Below, piece after piece: positions 34,035-45,785 of a DNA stretch of 64,000 bases. Numbering within the stretch: the first letter of the stretch is position 1; the number at the start of each line of letters is the position of its first letter. The stretch spans positions 44,320 to 108,319 of the forward strand of contig JACEEZ010001767.1 of the NCBI GenBank assembly GCA_016584305.1, given 5' to 3'. The notes under the pieces are model-generated. The model was not told the DNA's origin. It made no database searches and saw only the letters and a list, made by a program, of their open reading frames with translations. A program made the translations under genes and the position numbers. The stretch comes from Chionoecetes opilio. Taxonomy: Eukaryota; Arthropoda; Malacostraca; Decapoda; Majidae.

Positions 34035-34178
34035 GTCGAGCCATAAAATTACGAAAAGTCACTGAATATACCAAATCAATTAGTGGACAAGGATACTAAA
34101 CAGGTCATAGCTATAAAATATTGCTTATAGTCACTAAAATTGTCTAATGGTTCCCAAATTACAATGGAAATAACGTTC
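34035..34178 (-). repeat. Dispersed repeat R, copy 1 (minus)
   Basis: On the minus strand: GAACGTTATTTCCATTGTAA, CCATTAGACAATTTTAGTGA, CTATAAGCAATATTTTATAG, CTATGACCTGTTTAGTATCC, TTTTCGTAATTTTATGGCTC. The same blocks in the same order occur at 37930-38100 and 40552-40725. No coding potential or terminal repeat seen. Confidence 0.85.
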
Positions 34179-34634
34179 AGGGTTTCCGATGGGTGGCTGA
34201 GGTGGCGTGACAACTCACCCCGCCACCCTGAGCTGTGGGCTGCCGGGCGGGGCAGCTCCGTGTAGTACTGACGTCTTACAGTAATAACACGTCGGGGTGT
34301 CGGAGATACGGGGGCTTGCCTCCCCAGGCCGTTAAAACCCTCCCTGTCCTCCCCCGAGGTCCCTGGCTTGTTACAGGTCCCCCGGGGGCACCTAGACGGC
34401 CCGCCCTGTCATGCACTGTACCATCACTAATACCTCACCACCTGCCTCGTAGACCTGGGATGCCCAGGGGTCCCTAATGCCCTGCTGGGTAGGTCTGGCA
34501 ATGCCCCGGGGTCCCTGAGGGGCCCTGGGCGAGAAGCCACAGGGTGGGGTGTGATACAAGGTCTTGGTGGCACAGCAGGCCACGCTGATCAAGTGCACGG
34601 GGCATGAAGGGCATATCTCCATGTACAATATGTT
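34179..34634. other. GC-rich unique sequence before the satellite
   Basis: CCCC/GGGG-rich, with repeated GGGGTCCCT and CTGGG words. No gene recognised. Confidence 0.4.
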
Positions 34635-36265
34635 TGGCATTATTTAATGCTTCACCGGCATTTTATAATGCTTCAATGGCATTTTATAATGCTTCAACGG
34701 CATTTTATAATGCTTCAATGGCATTTTATAATGCTTCAACGGCATTTTATAATGCTTCAACGGCATTTTATAATGCTTCAACGGCATTTTATAATGCTTC
34801 AACGGCATTTTATAATGCTTCAACGGCATTTTATAATGCTTCAACGGCATTTTATAATGCTTCAGTGGCATTTTATAATGCTTCAACGGCATTTTATAAT
34901 GCTTCAGCGGCATTTTATAATGCTTCAGTGGCATTATTTAATGCTTCAACGGCATTTTATAATGCTTCAGTGGCATTTTATAATGCTTCAGCGGCATTTG
35001 ATAATGCTTCAGTGGCATTATTTAATGCTTCAACGGCATTTTATAATGCTTCAACGGCATTATTTAATGCTTCAACGGCATTTTATAATGCTTCAACGGC
35101 ATTTTATAATGCTTCAACGGCATTTTATAATGCTTCAGCGGCATTTTATAATGCTTCAGTGGCATTATTTAATGCTTCAACGGCATTTTATAATGCTTCA
35201 CCGGCATTTTATAATGCTTCAACGGGATTTTATAATGCTTCAACGGCATTTTATAATGCTTCAACGGCATTTTATAATGCTTCAACGGCATTTCATAATG
35301 CTTCAACGGCATTTTATAATGCTTCAACGGCATTTTATAATGCTTCAACGGCATTTTATAATGCTTCAACGGCATTTTATAATGCTTCAACGGCATTTTA
35401 TAATGCTTCAGCGGCATTTTATAATGCTTCAACGGCATTTTATAATGCTTCAACGGCATTTTGTGATGCTTCAACGGCATTTTATAATGCTTCAACGGCA
35501 TTTTATATTGCTTCAGTGGCATTTTATAATGCTTCAGTGGCATTTTATAATGCTTCAACGGCATTTTATAATGCTTCAGCGGCATTTTATAATGCTTCAG
35601 TGGCATTATTTAATGCTTCAACGGCATTTTATAATGCTTCAGTGGCATTATTTAATGCTTCAACGGCATTTTATAATGCTTCAGCGGCATTATTTAATGC
35701 TTCAACGGCATTTTATAATGCTTCAACGGCATTTTTTTATGCTTCAACGGCATTTTATAATGCTTCAACGGCATTATTTAATGCTTCAACGGCATTTTAT
35801 AATGCTTCAACGTCATTTTATAATGCTTCAACGGCATTTTATAATGCTTCAACGGCATTTTATAATGCTTCAACGGCCTTTTGTAATGCTTCAACGGCAT
35901 TTTATAATGCTTCAACGGCATTTTGTAATGCTTCAACGGCATTTTATAATGCTTCAGTGGCATTTTATAATGCTTCAGTGGCATTTTATAATGCTTCAGC
36001 GGCATTTTATAATGCTTCAGCGGCATTATTTAATGCTTCAACGGCATTTTATAATGCTTCAACGGCATTTTATAATGCTTCAACGGCATTATTTTATGCT
36101 TCAACGGCATTTTATAATGCTTCAACGGCATTTTATAATGCTTCAACGGCATTTTATAATGCTTCAACGGCATTTTATAATGCTTCAACGGCATTTTATA
36201 ATGCTTCAACGGCATTTTATAATGCTTCAACGGCATTTTATAATGCTTCAACGGCATTTTATAAT
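34635..36265. repeat. 21-bp satellite, about 77 copies
   Basis: The unit is ATGCTTCAACGGCATTTTAT + A. Variants are mainly at the ACG position (ATG, GTG, GCG, CCG) and a TTTTATAAT to TTATTTAAT swap. No unit length change across 1.63 kb, so frames stay open. The plus frame 34604-36289 (561 codons) reads AFYNAST over and over, giving an N-A-S sequon per unit; another plus frame and long minus frames are open too, so openness is not evidence of coding. The variable codon changes the amino acid, which argues against protein selection. I see no signal peptide worth trusting. Confidence 0.95.
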
Positions 36266-36332
36266 GTGTTCTTGAAGGACCATGTCTAGGAGCCTCGTCC
36301 TGAATCCATGGGTGAATTGCAGCGGCCGTCAC

Positions 36333-36744
36333 CACCAAGATGGCAGCCGTCAGGAAGGCAGAGTGGCACCAAGATGGCAGCCGTCAGGAAGGCAGAGTGG
36401 CACCAAGATGGCAGCCGTCAGGAAGGCAGAGTGGCACCAAGATGGCAGCCGTCAGGAAGGCAGAGTGGCACCAAGATGGCAGCCGTCAGGAAGGCAGAGT
36501 GGCACCAAGATGGCAGCCGTCAGGAAGGCAGAGTGGCACCAAGATGGCAGCCGCCAGGAAGGCAGAGTGGCACCAAGATGGCAGCCGTCAGGAAGGCAGA
36601 GTGGCACCAAGATGGCAGCCGTCAGGAAGGCAGAGTGGCACCAAGATGGCAGCCGTCAGGAAGGCAGAGTGGCACCAAGATGGCAGCCGTCAGGAAGGCA
36701 GAGTGGCACCAAGATGGCAACCGTCAGGAAGGCAGAGTGGCACC
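36333..36744. repeat. 34-bp satellite, 12 copies, each with a YY1/Pho-like motif
   Basis: The unit is CACCAAGATGGCAGCCGTCA + GGAAGGCAGAGTGG. AAGATGGC starts at 36337 and every 34 bp to 36711. AAGATGGCAGC fits the YY1/Pho consensus AANATGGCNGC. Copies are nearly identical (one CCGCC and one GGCAACC variant). Since 34 is not a multiple of three, the same 34-residue cycle is open in all three plus frames. Confidence 0.95.
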
Positions 36745-36801
36745 AGAGTGCTCAACACCTTGCCTCTAAGGAGCCAGCACTGCGTCAGACAAGACGGGGC
36801 A

Positions 36802-37158
36802 GTTTTTGTTTTTTTTACATTTATGCCTATAGTGCCTGTTAGGCAGTGACTTCTAAGGCTGGGATGGCAGGCCCTGGAGGCACACTTGAGGGCTGTGATG
36901 GTTGGCCCTCGGCCGTGGTGGCGCAGGCAGGATTGTTATAGTGACGCCTGTGATTAGAGGCTCATGCCGCCCCCCTGTGTCCTCCGATGCACTCGCAGTC
37001 CAAGGCAGAGTTAATGGGCAGAATGTGGGTGTTTCTAGACCTAGTGTAATCGACGGTACAGAAAAATTTTATGTAGATTTATGGTTCTCACTCGGTATCG
37101 AACTCGGGTCTCCGAGAACGCCATTTGGAGACGCTAACCACTCTGCCACCGCCTCCCC
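36802..37158 (-). mobile_element. tRNA-derived SINE (family B), copy 1
   Basis: On the minus strand from 37158: GGGGAGGCGGTGGCAGAGTG with an A box TGGCAGAGTGG, then a B-box-like GAGTTCGATACC, then a body with CATCGGAGGACACAGGGGGG, GGCGGCATGAGCCTCTAATC and GCCTGCCATCCCAGCC, and an A-rich tail (poly-T at 36802-36818 on plus). The head looks like a Ser/Leu-type tRNA. The second copy at 52313-52660 matches along its whole length. Confidence 0.85.
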
Positions 37159-37929
37159 ATTTGGAGCAAGTGTTGAAATACATTCACCTCTTGTGGCAAA
37201 GACTTCACCCCTTGACTTCTATGTATTGTTATTGTGTCAGCTATCAGGTGATAGAGTCATGTTTGGTGCACCTTGTCTCATTAATACATTATTGTCCAGT
37301 GAATGGGTTGCACCTTCTGTGACTCCCTGTATTGGTATATACAGTACAAAGGTTGCACGGAATGCTTGATTCCTATACAAATATTGAGAAAGAAAGATTT
37401 TGTGGCGGTGTGTGCAATGCATCCCGGGCAAGTGGCGGTCGTTAGCCATGGCAGGCAATCCACCTGGGCCCTCAGCCGTAAATTGTGGATGCCTGTCACC
37501 AAGAGCATCCGGGGCGTAAAACTCATGCCGCAAATTTAAATGATGAACGCCGACAAATAGAATTGGAAATGTATCATCGACCGTCTGACCTCAAAAGACA
37601 GAGGTCGGCCACCCAGAATTTGAGAGTAGCCAGTTTCTTCAAGCTTGGCAGGGCAGCAGTGCTGATGGAGCCACAGTGTACATTATGAATGGAAATTACG
37701 AGCAAGTACAAGTTAATAAGAACAAGAATTCATCCCAATATTTTCCTAGAGACCCAGGACCTAGGTCACCTACACTATTGCACTGCGGCTTTCTATGCCA
37801 GTATTCTATCTCTTATTTTTTTAAGGATAATTTGGACATTTTTCAGTAGGTGGCAGGAGGCGCACAGGTCTCTTGAAAGCCGCAGGTTGCCCACCACTGT
37901 CATAAGACAATGTGGGAAAATCTGACGTT
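37159..37929. other. Intergenic sequence
   Basis: Several small frames (for example 37485-37688) with no recognised family. Confidence 0.4.
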
Positions 37930-38100
37930 AACCTCTTGAGACCCAGAACGTTATTTTCATTGTACTTCGGGTACCATTAGACGAGTCTTAGTGAATATAA
38001 GCAATATTTTAGAGATATGACCTGTTTATTATAATCGTCGATTAACTAATTTGGTTTATTAACTTTCTTTTTCGTAATTTTATGGCTAACAACAGACAAA
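37930..38100 (+). repeat. Dispersed repeat R, copy 2 (plus)
   Basis: CTCTTGAGACCCAGAACGTT, CCATTAGACGAGTCTTAGTG, ATATAAGCAATATTTTAGAG, ATATGACCTGTTTATTATAA, TTTTCGTAATTTTATGGCTA. Same order as copies 1 and 3. Confidence 0.85.
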
Positions 38101-38366
38101 TTTATATAGAAAAGGTACGGCCTTATGTACACAAGGTACGTATAGAAAACAATACGAGCGGTACATAGATAGTCATAGGTAGTCATAGATATAATAAAGA
38201 TACCGGAGAGTAATGCATCAACATGTTATAACCAAACCCGTGGCTCAGTCCCTGAACCTCACCTTTGTGGCATCTGGCAGCACCCACGTCACCTGCAACC
38301 ACACGCTAACTGCAACTACTACACGTCATGATAGCAATAATAATAGTGGGTAATAATTATAGAAGG
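38101..38366. other. Intergenic sequence
   Basis: No gene or repeat recognised. Confidence 0.4.
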
Positions 38367-38374
38367 ATTTAAAT

Positions 38375-38818
38375 CAGTGCTATTCAACCCTGATGCCTCG
38401 ATTTAAGCTGACAGCAGACAAATTGCAACAGCAGCCAGGCCACTGATTTTTTTAACTTGAAGGAAAAGGCTTTGTTTTCTGGATTACTAAATATAACGAA
38501 TATTAGGTGCAATTTTACTTCAGTTTCATGAAGAAAAATGCATTTGCTGTGTAATTCCTAAGGTATGTTTATTTTTGTCTTGTATATTTAAAGTTTTAGA
38601 CTGCACGTGACCGCCTACAGAAGAATAGGTAAACTATATATAAAATGAGTTAAACTGCTTTTACCTACCTATACATGTGTAGAATGATATAGTCTATATA
38701 ATGATATAGTATATTTACAATGTCAAGAGCCGTGAGACTTTATAGATCTTAAAAAATGAGGTGGACAGCTTTTACGGAATCACGACTTGACGACATCAAA
38801 AAAGGTTGAAGAGCATTG
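38375..38818. mobile_element. hAT MITE with perfect 8-bp target duplication ATTTAAAT
   Basis: ATTTAAAT at 38367-38374 and 38819-38826 flank a 444-bp element whose ends are CAGTGCTATTCAACC and, inverted, CAATGCTCTTCAACC (13 of 15 match). Inside both ends is a TGATG-containing stretch. The target fits both hAT patterns. No coding capacity. Internal AT-rich tract with GATATAGT words. Confidence 0.85.
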
Positions 38819-38858
38819 ATTTAAATGAAGAAGAGTATCGTATATTGCTTTGTAGGAA

Positions 38859-39655
<797 letters not shown>

Positions 39656-40460
39656 TTCATTTTTTTTCTTCGTTTTTTCTCTCGTTCACTAGTTCGTTTT
39701 TTTCACTAAGTTGAAGTTTTTTTTCACTAAGTTTAAGTTTTTTTCACTAAGTTTAAGTTTTTTTCATTAAGTTTAAGTTTTTTTTCACTAAGTTTAAGTT
39801 TTTTACACTAAGTTGTTTTTTTTCACTAGGTTTAATATTTTTTCTCACTAAGTATAAGTTTTTTTCCACTAAGTTTAAGTTTTTTTTCACTAAGTTTAAT
39901 TTTTTTTCCACTAAGTTTTAAGTTTTTTTTTCACTATGTTTAAGTTTTTTTTCACTAAGTTTAATTTTTTTTTCACTAAGTTTAAGTTTTTTTTCACTAA
40001 GTTCGTTTTTTTTCACTTAAGTTTAATTTTTTTTTCACTTTTTTTTTCTTACTAAGTAATTTTTTTTCACCAAGTAAAAAATTTCTCAATAAGTTTTTTT
40101 TTATCAATACGTAAGTTTTTTTCAGTTCAAATTTTTTCACTAAGTAAACCTTTTTCACTTAGTTTATTTTTTTTCTTCGCGCTAAGTTTTAGGTTTCTTT
40201 ACTAAGTTTAAGTTTTTTTACTAAGTTTAAGTTTTTTTTACTAAGTAAATTTTTTTTAATAAGTTTTTTTTGTTTTTACTAAGTTTAATTTTTTTTTACT
40301 AAGTAAGTTTTTTTTAGTAAGTTTAAGTTTTTTTTACTAAGTAAGTTTTTTTTACTAAGTTTAGTTTTTTTATACTAAGTTAGTTTTTTTTACCAAGTTT
40401 AAGTTTTTTTTACTAAGTTTAATTTTTTTTTACTAAGTTTAATTTTTTTTACAAAGTTTA
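39656..40460. repeat. ~18-20 bp satellite TTTTTTCACTAAGTTTAAG, about 40 copies
   Basis: Strand-asymmetric array (T-rich on plus) of CACTAAGTTTAAG cores joined by T-runs of varying length. Distal units lose the C (TTACTAAGTTTAAG). The T-run differences may be partly sequencing error. Confidence 0.9.
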
Positions 40461-40551
40461 AGTTCACTCATTTTCTATTCACTTTCTCTAACTTTCTTTA
40501 AATGTTCTCAGTATTTTCACATCTTCTATTTCATTTTCTCTAAATGTCTTT
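40461..40551. other. Short spacer
   Basis: T-rich, nothing recognised. Confidence 0.4.
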
Positions 40552-40725
40552 AACCCTTGAGGCCCAGAACGTAATTGCCATTGTAAGCTGGGTACCATTA
40601 GACGATTTTTTAGTGACTATAAGCAGTATTTTATAGCTATGACCTGTTTAGTATCCTTGTCCACTAACTAATTATGCATATTAAGTTATTTTTCGTAATT
40701 TTATGGCTTGACATCAGACCATTTT
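40552..40725 (+). repeat. Dispersed repeat R, copy 3 (plus)
   Basis: CCCTTGAGGCCCAGAACGTA, CCATTAGACGATTTTTTAGT, CTATAAGCAGTATTTTATAG, CTATGACCTGTTTAGTATCC, TTTTCGTAATTTTATGGCTT. Followed directly by (GGT)n. Confidence 0.85.
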
Positions 40726-40936
40726 TGGTGGTGGTGGTGGTGGTGGTGGTGGTGATGGTGGTGTGGTGGTGGTGGTGGTGGTGGTGGTGATGGTGGTGTG
40801 GTGGTGGTGGTGTGGTGGTGGTGGTGGTGGTGTGGTGGTGGTGGTGGTGGTGTGGTGGTGGTGGTGTGGTGGTGGTGGTGGTGGTGATGGTGGTGTGGTG
40901 GTGGTGGTGTGGTGGTGGGTGGTGGTGGTGGTGGTG
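40724..40936. repeat. (GGT)n microsatellite
   Basis: GGT repeat with GATGGTGGTGT interruptions, starting immediately at the end of dispersed repeat R copy 3. Confidence 0.95.
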
Positions 40937-42057
40937 TTATTTGCTATACGAGATCTAGAAATAGATGACTTTTTCCCGTTATGCTATATTCTGCACTATT
41001 TCAGTCCCTAGAATGGGAAACATTGCTAAAAACTGCACAGTTTCCACTATACTTACAGACACGCGTAGTACTTCCTCCCTCCCCTCTGTTCCTCCTCATG
41101 TGAGTTGATGCGCTAACTACCTCCCTTCTCCCCCCCCCCCTGTGTTGGCCACGGGGAATCCGAAATGGACTCAATGGCTTCATAACCCCCAAATATAAAA
41201 ACAGAAAATCACTCAACACTCGTCATTTCTCGATTCTATACATGACTTCTTTGGGGGTCTCGACGTTTTAGTTAGAGGGCCCCTATTGCTACACTATACC
41301 CTAGTTATAGCCGCCTTATTGTAGAAATATGGGTAGAAAATTTTAAATCTCGTTTTTGGTGAGTCGAGCGGCCTATTATTTTTCAAAGCAGTGAAGCTTG
41401 GCGCGCGCCGGGAAAAGACGAGAGAGAAAGGGAAAGGGGATGAGAGGAGGGGAGGGGAGAAGGCGAGACAAGTGTGTTTTCCTGACCCAAACAGGTTTCC
41501 AAGGTTCCATTATAATGAACGTAGGACCGCAATTGGTAAGGTTTTTTTTGTCCCTGAAATAACTGAGGCCATTGCGAGACCCGGCGGGGAGAAAACATCG
41601 GAAAGAAGGTGGGAGGGAGGGAGGGGGGCGTGGTGTGGTGTAGGTGGCGATGGGGGTTGTGTTGCCATACAGGAGATTCCCGGGGTATTCCCATTTGCCA
41701 CTTAAATCTTTATTTCACTTTAAAATTAATATATAATTCACCAGAAAATCGCAACAAACCACACCACCCGCGCGCAACACACGAACACGCACAGCACACG
41801 CACACACACACGCACAAGAAAACCGATGCGATAAAAATGTGAAATTTGAAGAGAAACTAGAAAAATAATTTTTTTGAAAATTAATTCTTTCCCCGTATCT
41901 ACGTATACTTCACACCCCACACACCACACACACACACACACACACCACAACATTTTTGGCGGGCCCCATGTCGGCTAAATACGTGGGGGTCGCGGCGGCA
42001 AGAAACAAAAAAAAATCCATCGGTATGGGTAAAAAGTGTTTCGATTTAAAGTGTTTT
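40937..42057. other. Intergenic sequence
   Basis: Frames at 41383-41705 on both strands overlap each other and show no recognised domain. Short (CA)n at 41790-41817 and 41923-41946. Confidence 0.4.
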
Positions 42058-42420
42058 AAGCGGTGGGGGTGGTGGTGGTGGTGGCGGGGGTGTGTCACGT
42101 CATCCCACACAGACTGACAACAAGGAGCCAGACTTTCCCACTAAAGAAAAAAGGTGCCAAACGGGGTGGGGGTGGTGGTGGTGGTGGTGGGGTGGTGGCC
42201 CACGCATGACCAACCATGAAATGACAACAAGGACCCCATGACATGCACACTCAAGAAGAAAGGGGGCACGCGGTGGTGGGTGGGGGGTGGTGGTGTTCAG
42301 TCATGCCCAAACACAGCATGACAACAAGGACCATACATCCACACCAAAAAGAAAGGTGCCATGCTGGGGGTGGTGGGGGGTGGGGGTTGGTGGGGGTGGG
42401 GGTGGTGGTGGTGGTGGTCA
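42058..42420. repeat. Compound minisatellite, ~115-bp unit, 3 copies
   Basis: Each unit has a GGT/GGGGGT stretch, a CATGCC-or-similar segment, TGACAACAAGGA, a CA-rich piece, and AAGAAAGGTGCC or similar. TGACAACAAGG occurs near 42115, 42222 and 42319. Confidence 0.75.
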
Positions 42421-42660
42421 GGGAGCACACAATATTCTTTTCGAGGGAGTCAAAATTGTTGTTTGGGCCGGGGGTCTATCAAAAACCCCCAGATTTCCGC
42501 TCGCCGCTGGCTGGTCTATATTTCCGCCTTTAGCTGATTCCCTATTCAGGCCATGTTTTATATTTCACTGTACAGGGCAGGCACAGCGCTGAACCTTTTT
42601 TCATATCTTTTAACGATGTTACTGTATTCTGATTTCTTACAAAGGAAAGGAAAATTTTTT
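42421..42660. other. Spacer
   Basis: No gene recognised. Confidence 0.4.
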
Positions 42661-43124
42661 GCGCCCTTGGGGGGTTTGGGGTGGTGGGGTGGGGGTGGTG
42701 GTGGTGGTGTGGTTGGTGGGGGTGGTGGGGGGGTGGTGGGGGTGGGGGGGGGGGTGGGGGTGGTGGTGTGGTGGTGGGTGGTGGTGGTGGGGTGGTGGTG
42801 GTGGGTGGGGGTGGTGGTGGTGGTGGTGGGGATGGTGGGGGTGGTGTGGTGTGGTGGTTGGGGGTGGGGGGGGGGTGGTGGGGGTGTGGGGTGGTGGGGT
42901 GGTGGGGGTGGGGGTGGTGGTGGTGTGGTGGTGGTGGGGGTGGTGGTGGTGGTGGTGGTGTGGGGTGGGGGTGGGGAGGTGGGGGTGGGGGGGTTGGTGG
43001 TGTGGTGGTGGGGGTGGTGGGGGGATGGTGGTGGTTGGGTGGGGGTGGGGGTGGTGGTTGGGGTTGGGGGGGGTGGTGGTGGTGGGTGGTGGTGGGGTGT
43101 GGTGGGGGGGGTGGTGGTGGTGTC
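42661..43124. repeat. G-rich (GGT/GGGGT)n tract, ~460 bp
   Basis: Irregular GGT, GGGGT and GGTGTGG steps. Many G-runs of three or more on the plus strand could form quadruplexes. The long Trp/Gly/Val frames are artefacts. Confidence 0.95.
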
Positions 43125-43169
43125 AACTAAGAATAAGAGAAAGAAATAACAGGAAAACTACCTGCGCCT

Positions 43170-43365
43170 TTGGTTATGTGTGGGGGTTTTGTGTGTTGTA
43201 TGTGTGTTGTGTGTGTTGTGTGTGGGTTGGTTGTTGGGGGTGTGGGGGTTTTGTGTGTGTATGTGTGTGTTGTGTTGTGGTATGTGTGTTGTGTGGGTGT
43301 GCGTGTGTTTGTGTGTGCATGTGGGTAGTGGTGTGTGTGTGTGTCTGTGTGTGTAGGTGCAAAAT

Positions 43366-43399
<34 letters not shown>

Positions 43400-43560
43400 T
43401 GCTGGTGTCATGTGTTGTGGGTTTTGTGTTGGCATGTGTTGTATGTTTGTGTGTGTGGTGTGTGTGTGTGTGTGTGTGCTGTTGTGTGTGTGTGGTTGTT
43501 GTGTGTTTTGGGTGTGTGTGTGTGTTGGTTGTGCGTGTGTTGGCATGTGTGTGTGGGTGA
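43170..43560. repeat. Degenerate (GT)n tract
   Basis: GT repeat with many TGGG, TTGT and GCATG interruptions. Confidence 0.9.
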
Positions 43561-43611
43561 TACCCTTTAGGGGCATTGTTCACCCCTTGGGGAAATGTTC
43601 GAAAGACTTAG

Positions 43612-43672
43612 AACACCACACACACAAACACACACACAACACACACACACAAAACACACACACACCACAACC
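43612..43672. repeat. (CA)n microsatellite
   Basis: Interrupted CA repeat, complementary to the GT tract 50 bp upstream, so the two could pair. Confidence 0.85.
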
Positions 43673-43727
43673 CCGTAAAGATTTTTGTTAACGTTTTGGT
43701 TTTTTTTGTTTTTTGGGTAGGTCAATA

Positions 43728-43813
43728 CTCTCTCTCTTCTCTCTCTCTCTCCTCTCTCTCTGTGGTGTGTGAGAAGAGCGGAAAGAGGGAAAAGAGAGGG
43801 AAAAGGAGAGAGA

Positions 43814-43860
<47 letters not shown>

Positions 43861-43862
43861 AG
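43728..43862. repeat. (TC)n then (GA)n, potential hairpin
   Basis: TC repeat at 43728-43760, a short GTGGTGTGTGAGAAG loop, then GA repeat at 43770-43852 and a G-run. Confidence 0.85.
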
Positions 43863-43990
43863 GATAGCAAGCTGATACACACACAAGAGGGTAAAATCTC
43901 CCCATCTACCCCCTCCCCACTACAAGTCCATGGGGAGAGGGGAAAGGGGAGGGGAATAGAGGGGGCGCCGATCCCCACCATACACCATCA
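43863..43990. other. Spacer
   Basis: Nothing recognised. Confidence 0.4.
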
Positions 43991-43997
43991 TCACCCC

Positions 43998-44175
43998 GCC
44001 CCAGCCTGCCTGCCCCAGCCTGCCTCCCCCAGCCTGCCTTACCCAGCCTGCCTCCCCCAGCCTGCCTCCCCCAGCCTGCCTTACCCAGCCTGCCTGCCCC
44101 AGCCTGCCTTACCCAGCCTGCCTTACCCAGCCTGCCTCCCCCAGCCTGCCTCACCCAGCCTGCCTCACCCAGCCT
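43998..44175. repeat. 15-bp minisatellite, about 12 copies
   Basis: Unit CCCAGCCTGCCTNCC with N = G, C, T or A patterns. The 90-codon minus frame (repeating GWGRQAG) is a by-product of a unit divisible by three. Confidence 0.95.
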
Positions 44176-44299
44176 CACCCAACCACCAATTTACCACCGC
44201 CAAACCTCATCAAGAAACAGTTATTAGCGTGTACAATGTAATATAGAGGGGCGATTATCTCTCTCTCTCTCTCTCTCTAAATCCACGCCTTTTCATTGC
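44176..44299. other. Spacer with a short (TC)n at 44260-44278
   Basis: Nothing else recognised. Confidence 0.5.
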
Positions 44300-44615
44300 A
44301 TTAAAAAAGGGATTAATAAGTGGTAGCCTATACACCGATTATTGCAGGGATTACTAATATAGGGATTACTAATGAGAGGTAGCCAGCGATTTATTCCCAG
44401 GGTTGCGGCGGGATAACAGGTATTACCGATACAAGGATTAATAATAAGAGATAGCCTATACACCAGCGATTTATTCCTATAGGGTTGCGGCGGGATTACA
44501 GGGATTAATAATAAGAGATAGCCTCTACACCAGCGATTTATTCCTATAGGGTTGCAGCGGATTATTGATAGGGATTAATACTAAGAGGCAGCCAGTGATT
44601 TATTCCCAGTGTTAG
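44300..44615. repeat. ~68-bp tandem repeat, 4-5 copies
   Basis: Unit: GGGATTAATAATAAGAGATA, GCCTATACACCAGCGATTTA, TTCCTATAGGGTTGCGGCGG. GCGATTTATTCC or a variant recurs near 44388, 44465, 44532 and 44595. Confidence 0.85.
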
Positions 44616-45065
44616 TGGGGCCATAAATCCCCTGTAATCTCCCCGGGACGGCTCTGGAATGCATGAAAACAAATCCTGGTTCCCGCGCCCTCGAGAACCC
44701 ATGACGACAAGACACACACACACACACACACAGATAGAAGAGTCAAGCCATGCGAGGGTTGGCTGGCAGACGTGTTTCAACGTATTAGTCCAGTCAAAAT
44801 ACGAAAAAAAAAAACCTTTACCCTGAACAAATTCCAAGAAAGCGTTTTATTGTTTTTTTGGTAGTATTACATGTAGGAAAAACATACTAAAAGTTTACCA
44901 AAAATGGTTACCACAAAGGGTCCAAATGTGACGTCAAAGAATATGGCCGCCAAAGCTATAAAATGTTAAGGGGATCGACCTCCCCAAATTTTTTTTTCTT
45001 TATTATTAAACCTACATCTTTGAACTTGGTACATAGTAAAAACAAGTAAAAAAATAGGGGTCGTC
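44616..45065. other. Intergenic sequence
   Basis: (CA)n at 44712-44731. No gene recognised. Confidence 0.4.
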
Positions 45066-45785
45066 TTATGGGAAAATTTTGATTTGACGCATAGAAAACG
45101 AGTTAGCGAAAGGTCCTTTTAGGATCTTAAAGGTTTCTATCAAGTCCCACGGATTCTTCGATCCTTTAAGGAAAACATTAAGTTTCCGCGGTCTCTCTTC
45201 ATAAGATGAATTTCGCAGAGATGGAATTTGTTTGGTTGCTCTTCTTTGCACTGATTCCAATTTGGATTGATCTTTTACGCAACAGGGCGACCAGAATTGA
45301 ACGGCATATTCCAAGTGCGGCCTAACCAAGGACGTGTATATTGTGTCATTACTTTCGAGTTTTATGTTCAAAGTTGCGTTTAATAAAGCCCAACATCATA
45401 TTGCCTTTTTACTGGCAGCTAGGCAATGCGGACTGGTTTTCAGATTCATTACTGATGATGAAACCTAAATACTTTTCCTGCTGTACTTCAGTTAACGATT
45501 TATTTTGCATTTGATAGTTATATTTGAGGTTATCGTTGCCTATATGCATTACTTTACATTTATCGGAATTGAATTTTAATAGCCATTTATCACTCCAATC
45601 TGATAGTTTGTCGAGATCACTTTGTATGAGTTCGCAGTTTTCTCTAGTATATGCTTTACCGCCTAATTTGGTGTCATCTGCAAATTTCGATATTTTAGAT
45701 ACAAGTCCGCAGTCCAGATCGTTGATATATATCAGAAAAAGAGTAGGACCCAAGACCGAGCCCTGAGGCACCCCACTATAGTCTA
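45066..45785 (-). pseudogene. CR1-like LINE fragment (RT palm to C-terminus)
   Basis: From 45783 on the minus strand: YSGVPQGSVLGPTLFLIYIN (RT block before the catalytic site), ISKFADDTKLGGKA (F-A-D-D, about 45690), LSDWSDKWLLKFNSDKCKVM, EKYLGFIISN, then in another frame TIYTSLVRPHLEYAVQFWSP, SKLESVQRRATKQIPSLRN and PWDLIETFKILKG. These are the standard late RT and thumb blocks of CR1/Jockey-group LINEs. The upstream part is absent (5'-truncated at about 45785). One frameshift at about 45410. Confidence 0.85.

Noticed and set aside
34604..36289. 561-codon AFYNAST repeat protein as a real gene
   Set aside because: Three frames are open, the varying codon is not conserved, and there is no credible signal peptide, promoter or unique domain.
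34635..36744. CRISPR-like arrays
   Set aside because: The 21- and 34-bp units are contiguous with no unique spacers, and the sequence is eukaryotic.
36282..36849. Three overlapping ~150-190 codon frames
   Set aside because: A 34-bp unit produces the same peptide cycle in all three frames; repeat artefact.
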